Shown piece by piece: positions 48,307-62,014 of a stretch of DNA of 64,000 bases. The stretch's first letter is position 1; each line of letters opens with the position of its first letter. Position numbers and translations under genes: made by a program. The stretch is from assembly GCA_002914805.1 (NCBI GenBank), contig JXTB01000228.1, forward strand, positions 479,421 through 543,420, read 5' to 3'. The notes under the pieces were generated by a model. That model saw nothing but the letters and a program-made list of their open reading frames with translations. It had not been told where the DNA came from and ran no database searches. The DNA comes from Parasponia andersonii. Its lineage: Eukaryota > Streptophyta > Magnoliopsida > Rosales > Cannabaceae.

Positions 48307-48505
48307 ATAGATAGATATTTTTTTTAAGCCGTTAGATCACTATCTAATGGTGATCTAATGGTTATAATAAAGTGTATGAAAAGACGTGCATCATTAATGT
48401 TTTTTTTCACTATTACTTTTTATAATAAAAAAAATATGCATGTTAAATTTTCATTGGCCAAATTAATACCTATGCATAGATAAAAAAAAAAAAAATTAGG
48501 ATTGA
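48267..48505. mobile_element. MITE copy 2
   Basis: Starts AGGCACCAATCCAGTTGGTA and ends TTAGGATTGATATATAT. The core CCGTTAGATCACTATCTAAT and GACGTGCATCATTAATG match copy 1. Confidence 0.75.
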
Positions 48506-48516
48506 TATATATATAT

Positions 48517-48723
48517 AGGTTGTCAATCCAATAGGGATTTTTTTTTAGCCGTTGGATCACCATTTAATGGTGATTCAATAGCTATAATGAAGTACATGAA
48601 AAGATGTGCATCATTAATGCTCTTTCTCTTTCTTATTTTTTGCAATAAAAAAATGTGTATGCTAAATTTTCATTAGCCAAATTGATACCTATAAAAGAAA
48701 AATACCTACTGCGTTGGTGTCTA
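48517..48723. mobile_element. MITE copy 3
   Basis: Starts AGGTTGTCAATCCAATAGGG and ends TACCTACTGCGTTGGTGTCT. The core has CCGTTGGATCACCATTTAAT and GATGTGCATCATTAATG. Same family as copies 1 and 2, separated from them only by TA-rich bridges. Confidence 0.75.
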
Positions 48724-49374
48724 TATATATATATATTGGTATCAGAATCACGTCCAATACAAAAACATCCAACTTTGAAATAGTAAATGCCTGAATGTTT
48801 TTATCACATATATTTTCTTTTGAGGCGTAAATGCATGACTCGAAGTATATACCAAATCAAAGAATATAACTAAATTAGTAAAAGAAAAAACTTAACAAAC
48901 AGATACAAAAAGAGAAGAAAGCGAGGCTGAGATGTACAGAGAAAGAGAGGGAGAGACGGTCACATGGTGGAGTCCTACTATACTCCTACTACTCCAACTT
49001 CTTTTAGGGTAATTGGTTCTAAAACCCTCAAAGGTCGAACATAATCTCCTTCTACCCGTCTCTTTCTCACCTTTCAATTCCCTTTTCTTTTTCCCACTTG
49101 GGGCTCTCCACATTCCCCATGAAAGCCTCCTGTTTTCATTATCCCCGGCGTATTTTTGGTGTCGTTTAGCCTCAACTGACTGTCGTTTCAGGTCCCATTG
49201 TCTTGTCCTCCGGCATTTTTCTCTGTTTTCTGAATCTGGGTTTTGCTTTTTATAATGTATTTTGGGGTTTGGAACAAGGTAGCATCATAATCCATGTGGA
49301 TTTGTTGAGTAGTACCACATTGGAGTGTTTTTACACAGTACGTGATCGTTTTACATTTTGTTGTTGGAGTGGCC

Positions 49375-52300
49375 ATGGTGGAAGTTGAGATCAAAAAGCT
49401 TTGTATTTTTCTTGCTTTGTGTCTCTTAAGGGTGTGTTATGGCGCCACTGACCCCAATGATGTAAAAGTTCTTAACGATTTCAGAGAAGGTTTAGAGAAT
49501 GCTGAGCTTCTGAAATGGCCAACCGATGGAGAAGACCCCTGTGGCCCTCCTTTATGGCCTCATGTGTTCTGTTCTGGGGACAGAGTTTCACAGATTCAGG
49601 TTCAGAATCTGGGTCTTGTGGGAGCTTTGCCCAAGAACTTTAACCAGCTCTCAGAATTGTCTAATTTAGGCCTCCAAGGGAACAAGTTCAACGGGGAATT
49701 GCCTAATTTTAGCGGTTTATCCGAGTTGGAGTTCGCTTACTTGGATAACAATGAATTTGACACAATCCCATTTGATTTCTTCAAAGGTCTTACCAATATC
49801 CGAGTCTTGGCTTTGGATCACAATCCATTTAATGCCACTACTGGATGGTCTCTTCCTGAGGACTTAGCGGAATCAGTTCAACTAACAAATCTTTCTTTGG
49901 TTCAGTGCAATTTGGTCGGGCCAATTCCGGAGTTTCTAGGGACATTGCCCTCTCTCATGGTGCTGAAACTGTCATATAACAGACTGTCTGGCGAGATTCC
50001 GTCGAGTTTGGGACAGACATTGATGCAGATTTTGTGGCTGAATGATCAAGATGGCGAGGGGATGTCCGGTCCAATCGATGTCATAGCATCAATGAATTTG
50101 TTGACACAAGCTTGGTTACATGGAAACAAGTTCACAGGGATGATTCCTGAGAATATTGGAGATGTTTCATCTCTGAAGGAGCTCAACCTCAATGGAAACA
50201 ATCTTGTTGGTCTAATTCCTCAAAGCTTGGCCAATATGGAGCTCAACAGACTGGACTTGAGCAATAACTTGCTAGTTGGACCCATACCCAAGTTTAAAGC
50301 TGGTAATGTTTCATATGCTTCCAATTATTTTTGTCAGCGTGATCCTGGTCTTGAATGTGCCCCGGATGTTACTGCGCTTTTAGACTTTCTTCATGATGTA
50401 AATTACCCTGCAATGCTTGTTTCTGAGTGGTCTGGTAATGATCCATGCGACGGGCCATGGATAGGGTTGAGTTGCAGTCCTAACTCCATGGTTTCTATTA
50501 TCAATTTGCCCGGGCGTAAGCTGAATGGCACGCTGAGTCCTTCAGTTGCCAATTTACATTCTCTGCTTGAAATAAGGCTTGCAGGAAACCATATAAATGG
50601 TACCATTCCTGAGAATTTAACTGCTTTGGAGCATTTGAGACTGTTGGATTTAACTGGAAATAATCTTGAGCCTCCATTGCCAAAATTTCGGGATAGTGTG
50701 AAGGTTATCCTAGATGGAAATCCTTTCTTACTTGCCAACAAGACAACTCCAGCGGCCGGTCCATTCCCTGGTCAAGTCGCAACGCCTCCCTCTCCTTCTT
50801 CATCAAATAACTCGTCTGAACATTCTCCAACATCTTATGCTCCACCCTCCCCAACTACTATTTCCGATGCTTCTAGTCCTGGGGAAGTGGAATTCCCGCC
50901 GAAAGAATCCAAAAGATCGAAACGGGTTACAAGTCTGGTTGGAATTTCCGCTGCAGCCACTTTTGTGGTTCTTCTGACAATTTTTGTGTCCATATACTGT
51001 TTTGGGAAGAGGAAAGGAATCATGGAGGCTCCTACTTCGATTGTGATTCATCCTAGAGATCCATCTGATCCAGACAATATGGTTAAGATTGCAGTTTCAA
51101 ATAACACCACTGGAAGCTTATTCACTCCAACTGCAACTAGTTCTATCAGCAGCAGTGGAGCTGACTCTCATCAGATTGTGTCTGGGAACCTCAATATATC
51201 TGTTCAAGTTCTACGAAAGGCGACCAAGGGGTTTTCTCCTGAAAATGAGCTTGGCCGCGGTGGATTTGGAACTGTTTACATGGGCGAACTGGAAGATGGG
51301 ACAAGAATAGCTGTTAAGAGAATGGAGGTTGGGGCAACTAGCAGCAAAGCACTCGAAGAATTTGAAGCAGAAATCGCTGTCCTCTCCAAGGTCAGACATC
51401 GACATTTGGTTTCTCTCTTAGGTTACACCATTGAAGACAGTGAGAGGCTCCTTGTCTATGATTATATGCCTCAAGGAGCCCTTAGTAGGCATCTTTTCTA
51501 TTGGAAGACCCTAAATTGGGAACCTATATCTTGGAAAAGAAGACTCATAATTGCACTGGATGTTGCTAGAGGAATGGAGTATCTACATGGTTTAGCTCAC
51601 CAAACTTTCATTCACCGTGACCTCAAATCTTCTAATATTCTTTTAGGGGATGACTTCCGGGCAAAAGTTTCAGATTTTGGATTGGTCAAACTTGCTCCTA
51701 ACGGTGAAAATTCTGTTGCAACTAAGCTCGCTGGGACATTTGGTTACCTTGCACCAGAGTATGCAGGTATTGGCAATTTTCTGAATCCCCTGTGAATATT
51801 TTGTTCCATCATCAAATACGAACAGGATTATCCATATCCAAACATGGAAAAAGAAACCTTGACCCTCTTTAGATTTTCAAATGCAAACTCGTTTTCTCAT
51901 ACATTTTGCCTAGCCAACATGTGGTGAGCAAAATTTTCACACTGCTAAGAGTTAGTTCCAAGTGGAATTTCGTTGAATTTGTTTAGTTAAGCACAACTAA
52001 TTTTCTTACCCTAAAATTGAAACTCACACTAAGGTTTGCACTGGTTTTTTTGTAACTATTTTAGTATTGAACACAAAGAAGAGGAGAACCAAAAGTGAGA
52101 TAACAGCATACTGTCTCTTGAATATCTGTTCCTCTGAATTTTTTTTTAGGAAGAAAATTGAAGATGTTGCTTGAATCGACTAAAAGATTATTATTAGATT
52201 TTATGTGCTTGATAAATATCAATCCAAATTGTGCTTACTGTAATATGGTATGAAAGTATTCTGTGACTTAGTCTGACCTCAGTGTATCCTGACCAAGACT

Positions 52301-52909
52301 GTTTGAGTTCTCCCACGTTTAATTTCCTCAACTTTTCAGCTTTTTGTTATTTGCAAACTTCTCTGTTTATTTCTTTTTCTGAAAACAATTCCGTTAACTT
52401 CAGTGATGGGGAAGATCACTACCAAAGGTGACGTATTCAGCTATGGAGTAGTGTTGATGGAACTTTTAACCGGATTAATGGCACTGGACGAAGGTCGCTC
52501 AGAGGAAAGAAGGTACTTGGCCAATTGGTTTTGGCAAATAAAGTCAAGCAGGGAGAAGCTCATGGCTGCTGTTGATTCAACTCTTGATGCAGACGAGGAA
52601 AGCATAACCACAGTAGCTGAACTTGCCGGACATTGCACAGCAAGGGAGCCAAACCATCGGCCTGACATGGGGCACGTTGTGAATGTGCTCTCCCCACTGG
52701 TTGAAAAGTGGAAACCAGTTGATGATGAAATAGATAGTTGCTCTGGCATTGATTATAGGCTACCACTTCCCCAGCTGCTTAAGGCTTGGCAAGATATAGA
52801 AAGCATTAATGGGGCTAGCTATAGCAACAGTCTCAATGAAAGCAAAGGAAGCATTCCGGGAAGGCCTATGGGATTCGCAGACTCATTGAATTCGACTAGT
52901 GCTCGATGA
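49375..52909 (+). CDS. TMK: TMK-type LRR receptor-like kinase, two exons
   Basis: A plasma-membrane receptor kinase of the TMK family, whose Arabidopsis members act in auxin-linked cell-surface signalling. Exons are 49375-51766 and 52404-52909. The GCAG/GTATTG donor and TTCAG acceptor keep the frame (APEYAG then VMGKITTKGDVFSYG), giving 965 residues. ATG 49375 sits in GCCATGG and starts a signal peptide of about 23 residues ending VCYG. Then come a first LRR block with an N-cap (about 24-330), a second N-cap with WSGNDPCDGPWIGLSC, a short second LRR block (to about 455), a Ser/Pro-rich stalk, one membrane helix (about 520-543) and the kinase: glycine loop LGRGGFGTVYMG near 626, K648 in AVKRM, HRDLKSSN with D749, DFG at 767-769. 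The two separated LRR blocks are typical of TMKs. All catalytic residues are present. Confidence 0.96.
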
Positions 52910-55900
52910 ATAAGAGTAATGGAAGGAAGCACCATCAATGGGTTACCTTTGTCATTCTCCTGAAATAAATTTGCTTATTGGCATAAACTGAGATGGATGG
53001 ATGTCGTGCTTTCAAGGCTATGATAACGAATCTTAATATCAGCTTCACATTCTGTTTTTGGTGCTCAAAAGGCCATTGCCAATGTGATTTTGAATTTTGC
53101 TCCTTAAACTTAAGAGAATTGTTTGAGAGACCGTTGTGGATAGAGAGTTCATTCAACTTTGTTATCTATTACTCGTTGTTTCCCTGATCTATACTGAAGT
53201 GTGGTTTTTAGCTTTTGGTTAATTATGTATAATCTTGTAAAAAATTTATATTGAGATGTCTTTAATTATAAATTCCATATATGATTTATTGGACAATGTA
53301 GAAAATAATCGGTGGCACTTGGCACGAAGTGACTAAAACGAGTATTGGAGTCTGAATGTGAAGCTTTATTGCTAACAGTTTATCCTAGCAATAAAGATGT
53401 TGCAGAAAAAATTCAAGAGTACAAGGCTAAATTTCGAATTTATACATTCGATTTAGTTCTCTGTGAGATAATTGATCCAGGAAAAGAAATAGCGCAAAAT
53501 GCTAACAACAAAGAGAGAAAAAATTGCTTTATTCTTAACAAGATATATAATGTGTACTTTCTATTGATTAGGTTTAAACTGTATATAAATTATCTTTTTT
53601 TTTTTTCAGGAAAAAAATTAAAGCTATAAACGATCAAGAAATAACAGACAATATTTTTATATATGATTTATCATTTAAAAAAAATATACGATCCATGTAC
53701 TATATTTATATATATTATCCTAAATGAAAAGACATATATGATTGAAAAAATGCATCGACGAATGAACTTAGAAAAATAATAATAATAATAATAACACGGG
53801 AAGTAAGATACTAGTGAATTACAAAGAGATAAGAGAACAATCTATCCATAGATAAGAACAAATAATGACGAGGAAAAAAAAAAATCTTGAACACAATTTT
53901 CATTGTCATATATAAATACAAAGTAAAAACATAAAAATTCAATTTAAAGAAGTTTTTCCTTAATATAATCAAAAATATTAGTAAAATCAAAATCTTTGAT
54001 ATTCACAATTTATCGTAAAGATCAAATCATATAAAATTTGGATATCTTACAATTTTTATGAGTAATATATCTAGATCGTGAGGGAGTGTACTAAGAAATA
54101 GTATTTTGTTGATTAATGCTATATAAGAGTAGTTATGCCAATATTTTGTGAATAACTCATTAATTAGAAAGGATGTGAGAAATGAAAAACTAGCTGCGGT
54201 AATAGAGCCACTTTTTGAAAAATTATAAAGAAAAAATATTTTCTTAAAAACAAAATTAAGACTTGGATGACATTTCATCTCATAATCTAAAATTGGTTTA
54301 TGTCACTGTATGTGCAGTTGTAAAACAAAAATCCAATAACAAAAAAGGGACCAAATCAGTGTCACTTTCACTAGTGTGCGACAATTTTGATCACCCGGCA
54401 GCATAAATATGATAAGCAGCATTTTTCCATAAATAAAAAGTTCAAACACATGCTTTGCATAAAACGTGTAAATCGATGATATAGAACCATTGTACAGTAT
54501 TATACCGTTATAGACAGAAATTATTATCACGATTACATTTTCCACTCAGTTTAAAGGGAAAAAGTTTTGGAAATTATGATTTCAACTACATTTTCCAGTC
54601 AGTTTAAAGGGATGTAGTTTTGGATACATTTACATTTGATTTCCGAGATTTGAGAAGGCAAACATGATAGGATATAGGGGCTAATTCTAACGAAAACGAC
54701 ACTTTTCTAGATTTCATTTTCATATGATCAATCTGGACCACTAATAGTGACAAGAACTATACAAATAGTAATATACTATATTATACGTAGTTTGGACTTT
54801 GCCCTGGTGGGGCTTATTTTATCAATTTGCCATTTGGATTCATGAAACATATATTTAAGTTTGATATGGCCTGACATGCAGCTAGTTGCGCCCTCTGTAT
54901 GGCTAACTTTAATAGTTGCCTCTTCGCATTTGAATTAGAATTCTTAGCAAGACTCAGTATAATCGGTCCTTTTTTTAATCGCATTTTCAGAAAAAGTACA
55001 GTATTAAGGTTTTTTTTTTTTTCATTTTTTTTAAACTAGATGATAGCTGCCATGGTGGCCAATACTACTTTATGAATTAGTTACATGTTATTATATATCA
55101 ATTGCACGCATATTTAATTAGATTAGTTAGTTTGTCTAGTTTTGTTCGTGGGGAACTTTCCACGAGAAGTGAGGCGCGTCTTGAGACTTGTCTTGCAGAA
55201 TTAATTGCAGTTCATGGAGGATTGAAATTCGATATTTACAACAGTTTCATTATTGCAAAACGGTGGAAAGTGATTGTAAACTGTAACTCATAACCTGTCT
55301 CGAGTAGCTCTTAGACTTAGTAAACTAAATGGCTTCATCTGTAGCATTAGGATCGTGCATCACAATAAGTCTAAATCAATAGACCGGTGTGGATTCTACA
55401 TGATTGTCCGTAGTTTGAATTTTCCAAAGTTATACTTGGTGATTTGAGTTCTACTTAATAAAATCTACAAACAAGTTATCCCATAAGAATTGAAAAATAA
55501 AAAAAAATAAAAAAGGGTGCAGTATTGATTGATTAACTCCTTTGTTTGGTGGCTGGTACAAGCATACATCATGATGAGGATTGGCTTGCATCTCAAGCAA
55601 TAGGTTGTTTCCATGATTTCTCACTGTTTTGTTGGTTTCCAAATATGGCTCAAACATCATCAATTAATTCCACGTTAGGGTATATGCTCCAAGCCAGGTT
55701 GAGCCTTAAGACGATCATGATGATGATTCTCCGTAATTCATGCATCAATCTGGAATACCCAGGTTGCACATTCTTGATGATTACTTAAAAAATCAATACT
55801 ATGAATTGAAATCTAATTTAACTATATTTTAAATTCAAATTCTAAAAGGTAAACCCCCCCCCCCCCCCTTTTTTTTTCAATTATTATTTGACGTGTTTAT

Positions 55901-56100
55901 TATAAGTAGTACAACTTCCGTCGGTTAACAATTCATATAACTACAGGGCTGATCATGTCGAGGACCCTTATTAGTATGCATGAAATTTAATTTGTTTCCA
56001 CTTTTGTCTTGTTGATAGTCAAATACTTCAGTTCTTCTCAAGGTACTGGATTGAGGTACGTGCCTAGTCACGTACTCTCGTTTTTCCTATTTAACTGTCT
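52910..56100. other. TMK 3' region and AT-rich spacer
   Basis: After the TMK 3' UTR there is no recognised gene. A plus ORF at 53345-53629 starts MESECEALLLTVYPSNKDV and is unusually protein-like for this region for about 55 codons, but has no domain I know. A 53-bp offset duplication containing CAGTTTAAAGGGA lies at 54534-54625. An (ATA)n run lies at 53777-53795. At about 55855-55878 some 14 C are followed directly by nine T. Confidence 0.45.
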
Positions 56101-56113
56101 GTGTCAACACCAC

Positions 56114-56116
<3 letters not shown>

Positions 56117-56162
<46 letters not shown>
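56117..56162. repeat. (TA)n microsatellite, about 23 units
   Basis: An uninterrupted TA run ending before TTTTCAATATGG. Confidence 0.9.
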
Positions 56163-56165
<3 letters not shown>

Positions 56166-59100
56166 CAATATGGATCATATTTGAGGTGTAGTTATAAGTT
56201 TGTAACAACTGATTGATACAACATGTGTATTGAGCACCATGTAGTAGCATTACTCTCATTTAAAATGAGCTATTTATAACTACATCTCATCATTTACACT
56301 TCTGTAGTTGCACCATTTACAAACTCATTCCCATACATATTAATGCATTTTTCAATTGAGTGTATACTTACAAATTTAATTTTCATTTACAGAACGATGT
56401 TCAAGATGCATCTCTTCCAGTTTATATAGGTTCTAGTTCTTTTGTACAGTTTTTTATTTTTATTTTATTACATAAATTGTTTTTATTTTCATTTTTTTTT
56501 ATTCTGAAGATTAATATTCGTACTACAAGAAATTGGGGAGACAAAATGCACTAGTTCTTGAGCAGATTAGGTGTGATGAAAATAATAGCAGCTTGATCAA
56601 GAATGATACGCATAAAAAAATTGGGTATGAGAGGATCTTGTAAGCATTCAATCTCAATTTCAATTTTCATGGACTCTATCTCTTTTTTATGATTATCACT
56701 GGTTTGTTTAGGTTTATTAGGTTTTCATTTGGGGTTGTGGTTATTTTTAGGAAGAATAAAAGTTGTTGATGATTTTTTAGTGGAGTTTTCCTCTACTTCG
56801 ATCAATGAGGGTTGACCTTCCTATTGTGGCACCATAGAAGTGACCAAACAATTGGATCTTGTTAAGTAGCTCTAGTATAATTTGTTGTTCACACACAAGT
56901 CAGTCCTATTTCAAATTTAATCTGGTCTTTTCTTTTATTTATGGATTTTTTTAATTGTTTTCTTATGTACCCGAATAAGTTTGTGATATGAATCATTTTT
57001 GGTCACCAATGGAAGTGACTTTTATGAAATTTGCAGTGTAGTTCAGCATTTCGTGACTCTATTTTCTTCAATTTCTTGTACGTTTCTCAGGAAAAAAATG
57101 TTCAAAACTTTACGTGTCATCTGAGGTTTCATTCTGCTGGGTTATATTGTCTTAATTATGCTCTTTTTTTTTCATACTAAGTTCTGTCAATTTCTCTCCC
57201 TTTGCATTGACAAGCTTTTAGCTCTAGTTAACAGAGTCTTGCAATGAAACTTTTTATGAAGAATGGGAAAAGTGAGAAGTAGAAAATAATTTTGGTAGAC
57301 TAGCTTCATGGTACGTGAGCTTTCAACTTCTAATCTCTTAGATTTATCACTTTTTGATGATCATAACTTGTTTTGCTTAGCTTCAATTTGGGTTTTAAGA
57401 TATTTATCAATATAAAATTTTTTCTTACCATGACCTCTGCCTTGCCCAGTCAATTTGTTGACTGCTGTTATAGATTTTATCGTTTTATCAACATTCGGTT
57501 AGTATTTTGTCTAATCTTTATTGATCATATCTTGAGAATCTTCTAGTGGTCAATTTGAATATTCTATGTCTACATCTACTTTAGCATATTTACCTTTTGA
57601 AAATTTTATTTTAAATTGAAAATTAGAAAGAAGTAGAAAATAATTTTAGTAGAAGAGCTTTCCTCGATGGCAAACAATAAGTGCTCTGTTTTCTACACGA
57701 ATTAGAAAGAATACAACCAATATGAGACACTTTGACTATATTAAAGTCCTTTTCTAACTCTTGTCTAGGTGTGTTTTACCTACAAATTTAATCACTATCA
57801 TTGAGTTCAAATAAATTATCCAAATTTAGTTCCTAAAATTACGAATGAAATCATGAAGTGGTTTATGAGATGTTTCTAATTATGCTAGCAGTTCTCACTG
57901 TATATGGTGTTTCTAATTTGAAGTGTGCTATGGGCTTTTTCTTTTCTTTTCTTTTCTTTTTTCAATTTGTACTTTCCATTAAATTATGAGTTTCGGTCAA
58001 TCGATTCATATATAAGGCATTGATAGATATGCATCAATCTGTGTATTATTTTATGTGGATTTTGTTGCCAAATAATGGCTCAAATTTGTGTTTAATGCTA
58101 GAATTCCTTGTGCATTAGTTTCAAGTCTTAATAGGATATGCATGGTTGAAGCTCTAAATAGAATGGGACCCAAAAAAAATATTTTCAGGTTGGTAATCTT
58201 TTTGAAGAGTGGATAAGATTTTTTTTGTACGTATTTCTTGACAAGATATTCTTCCTACAATTAAGCATGGCACTCAACCACTTCCCATATTGAAATTCTA
58301 ATGATTATATCACATGTTTCTTGGGTTATTTTCTTCCTCTGTACTAAAAGTGTGTGGTTGATCTTTTAGATGATACTATGTCAATTAATTATGAAATTGC
58401 CATAAAAAATCGCAGTCATGTAGTAGATTTCTATTACTCTAAGTACCTATAACTTGGTTAAAGAACTGCCTTAATTGATTGTCGATTTCTTTAGTAGGCA
58501 ATTGTAACGGGGAAAGACATTTTGGAATCCATAGCTCATAGTTTCCCTTCGGCAGCTGCAAAGGTATGGTCTTTGCATTTATTAAACCTTTATTTTTGCC
58601 AAATATTTTAGTTATCCTCGTGCTGATATAGGATTGTCTCTTAGAAACATATTATATTTAGCAATGCAACATGTATTTTAGGGGAGGGACAACATCAATA
58701 ACACTGAAAATCCGAGGAAAAAAGATAGAAAAAAATACAGTATTATTGTTTGAGACAAAGGGTAAACTAAGACCATCTAAATCTAGAGTGTTAATCACCA
58801 TTCATACTCACTTTCATTTTAAGTGAAAAAAGGCTCCCTGACATAAAGAATTTGTAAGTGGGCACTTCCTTTTAGAACCATTTAGTATATTTTTATCTCT
58901 TGGAAGCCCCACTCTAAAATTGGACTATAGTTTAAATTTGGCTATATAAACTCAAACTGGACTCGTTTTATAATGGGAGACTTTTCTAAGAGCACAATAA
59001 TTAATTTGGCATTTTGTCTCTAAAAGCAAGAGATACTTCTGTATTTTTTTAAAGACAAATAATGCCAACTTATTCAAAAGTCGGAGAAATTAACTTGTGT

Positions 59101-60460
59101 ACATAATTTTAAAATAGAAGAATTAATACCATAAACATTGATCTTTGCTTTTAATAAAATAGCAATACCATAATTTTATTGTTTTTGCTTTGTACCTCAT
59201 GTATGTAGAATGGGAGTCTTAGTTCTTATTTCTTAAACCTTGGCTATGGCATAATTATTTTGAGAAGAAAGTGATGAGGAATTGAATAAAAGGGCTGGTA
59301 TTTCTTATTAGGCTATAATTGTACTATTAAGTTGATAAAGTTTATATGGGTTGTATTGTAGACTGACAACGTCTCTCTTTTACAATCTGTAGGCTATTTG
59401 GGCCTTTAGGATATATTGCTAGTGATTTTCCTAGACGTCATGATCTTGTATAAAGGTATATGCAGTTTCTTTTTTACTTATAGCTTGCGAACCCTTTGGC
59501 CTATTTTCTTGACTTCTATGAATCCTAAACTAGTGTGGTATATCGTGATTGTGAGATGATACTCTGGAACTTTAGTTTGTGCATCTCTAATGTAGTGCGG
59601 CTGGAGTTTTCAAAATATAATGTTGAACTTGGCGTTATATTTTTGTATTTAATTATATAAATTTTGAAACAGAAAAAATCAGGTTGCTCGATGTTGAGTA
59701 GTATTTATTTCCAATGCATCAACGGAAATGATTGGCTTATCCAAGCTGACTAAGTAGGATTTTGTGAATGCTGAATGTTGTGTGTATAATTTAATCATAA
59801 ATATGTGTTTGTACAGTGGGAAGAAATTGCTAGATAAATGGATAGAAATAAGTGATCTTTGTATTGAGAAGATGCTAGACTACATTGGAACCAACATAAT
59901 GAAATATGAAAAGTTGATATTTTAGGATGTAACTATTTCAGTTGTTATTATGGAAGTAGCCACAAGGCATAAACAAGTGTGATTGAGAATGGAGCTTGTG
60001 TTTATGTTGTGTGGTGTTGAAGTTTATGGCTCAGTTTCAGTTTGGTTGACCAAGACAAGGATCGTCTAGAACATAGAATGTAATATTCCATGAATTAAAG
60101 AGTTTAGATAGCATCCAGTTGTGATAGAGATCTTAGATTTCAGTTGACTTGAGATTGAGTTTGTTGCATAGAAGCATTATTAGGGTAAAACCACGTGAAT
60201 CAAAATTAATATACTGTGGAAAGTTGAACCAGATTAGAACATTGAGACAGTTTTTCCAAATTTATATGAATTAGTTTAACTTTTGCTGGTAAAATTTTCC
60301 ATCAAAGATAATTAATTTGCTTGAGAAATGTAGAAGGATTGCAGCCTGTAGCTATTTTTAAAGATTTGTATTAGTATGTAGATTCTTTTTACATTTTAAA
60401 GATTTGTATTTGTTATTGTTAATTCAGTTTATGGTGTGACTTCTTGTTTGTTAGTATCAT
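56163..60460. other. T-rich intron-like region with isolated exon-like fragments
   Basis: Base composition is like plant introns. An exon-like 66-base segment at 58498-58563 is bounded by TAG and GTATGG and reads AIVTGKDILESIAHSFPSAA. Another stretch near 56557-56640 reads RCDENNSSLIKNDTHKKIGY before a GTAAGC. I do not recognise either, and no full gene could be assembled. It may be a decayed pseudogene. A (TTTTC)n run lies at 57939-57961. Confidence 0.3.
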
Positions 60461-60469
60461 TGCTTTTGT

Positions 60470-60910
60470 ACCCTTACAGAATATAAAATACCAAAAATAC
60501 TCCTATAAGTCTTAAAATTAATAAAATACTCCTATAATATAGAAAGTACGAATACTATCATTCGAATATAAGAAATATCTAAAATATCCTTAGTGCACAT
60601 GAGATACTGAAAATACCCCTTGAACATGAAAAAAAATATCAAGAATACAGCAATCACACAGAACATACAGAAAATACCTTTATTAGTAACAATATTACGA
60701 AATTACCCCTAGTTCAAATAAGATACTAAAAGTACCCCCAATTGGAAATAATATTAGCAAAATATTATTACTAGTACACATAAAATGTCTAAAATACCCC
60801 TATTAGTGATAAAATTACTAAAAGTAACCCTATGATACGAAAATTACCAAGAATATCCTTGGAACATAAGAAATACCCAAAATACCCTTAGAGCACATAA
60901 ACACGAGAAT
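60470..60910. repeat. Degenerate tandem repeat, AATACCCCTA-type
   Basis: Motifs of the form AAAATACC(C/A)(C/A)TA with an intervening ACATAAGAAATA or similar recur every 20-45 bases through about 440 bases. They are strongly diverged and not coding. Confidence 0.6.
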
Positions 60911-61476
60911 GGTCATCACATTTGGTTTGGGATGTTCTTGATCATTACAATTAGGTTATACAATTGTGATCATCATAAAATTAGGTTAGAGGTTGTAGTC
61001 ATAATACGTATATTTGTACACATAGTGACTTTAATGCATGTGCATTATTTTAGTCATATAAGAAATTACTTTAGACTCGTTCAGAAGTTGGTGAGAGATT
61101 ATGCATCTCAATGTCGATTCTTGGATTGTTCCGCTTGGACAGTTTGAGATTACACGTTATGTGTTGTCATTCACTTATAAACATTGTTCTTTAGTCAAGT
61201 TCTGATGGTATCTCCCTGTATTCTCTGGGTGTGTATATATATATAGCACACTTAGGGGAATTGTGTGAAGATGCTGCCGAAATTTTGACGTGGACAGATC
61301 AATATTTGAGTAAATGATGAACCATATAACAAAGTAATCTTGAATAGGATAGGGCCTTACCCTTTAGAAATAGAGTGATAGAGCATATTTAGGACACATG
61401 CAAATAGAAGTACTTGCACATATGCATCATACTCGCTCTCACGTTTAATGTTTATGTTGAATATATTTAAGAGAAG

Positions 61477-62014
61477 ATGAATGCAAATAAGAGTTGGATG
61501 AGCGTTAAGAGCCGCTTGTCAACTCAATTTCGAAGAGGTGCTAAGGCATTTGCCGAAAGGGCGATACAGTACGTCAACTCTGAGGAGAAAGTAAGATGTC
61601 CATGTATAGTGTGCTTAAATGGGAAATTTCAAGATCTGCTAACAGTAAAACATCATCTAATTGAGAAGGGCATACAACCATCATATATTGTATGGTCATA
61701 TCATAGGGAGTTATTCCCTACTACCCATGATCCTATTGAGGGTAAAAATGATGGGCAGGGTGATAAGATGCAAGATCTACTGGTCGATATTACTGGAATC
61801 ACTAAAATAAGTCATGGAATTGACCAAGAATTGGATGACGTTCCTGAAATTGAGAGCGATCAACAATCATACAAGTTTAGTGATTTATTTATAGAGATAG
61901 AGAAAGAGTTGTCTCCTGGGTGTACCAAGTTCTCAGCCCTAAATTTTTTAGTAAAGATAATCCATTAAAAAGTACTTAACAAGTGGAGTAATAAATCGTT
62001 TGATATATTACTAA
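61477..62014 (+). pseudogene. CACTA (En/Spm) transposase, N-terminal part
   Basis: The protein begins MNANKSWMSVKSRLSTQFRR and contains the transposase-associated domain of CACTA elements: AERAIQYVN, then the Cys cluster VRCPCIVCLNGKFQ and HHLIEKGIQPSYIVWSYH. The start of the main transposase follows (LSPGCTKFSALNFLVKIIH). TAA at 61966-61968 interrupts it, but the same frame continues as KVLNKWSNKSFDILLM until the sequence is cut by the LTR element at 62015. Upstream, a GCTGCCGAAATTTTGACG motif near 61272 resembles CACTA subterminal sequence. It is a dead fragment. Confidence 0.85.

Noticed and set aside
49342..49374. Upstream extension of the TMK reading frame
   Set aside because: It has no ATG. 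The ATG at 49375 has a good context and starts a proper signal peptide.
50403..51051. Minus-strand ORFs over the TMK coding region
   Set aside because: They are shadows of the TMK frame.
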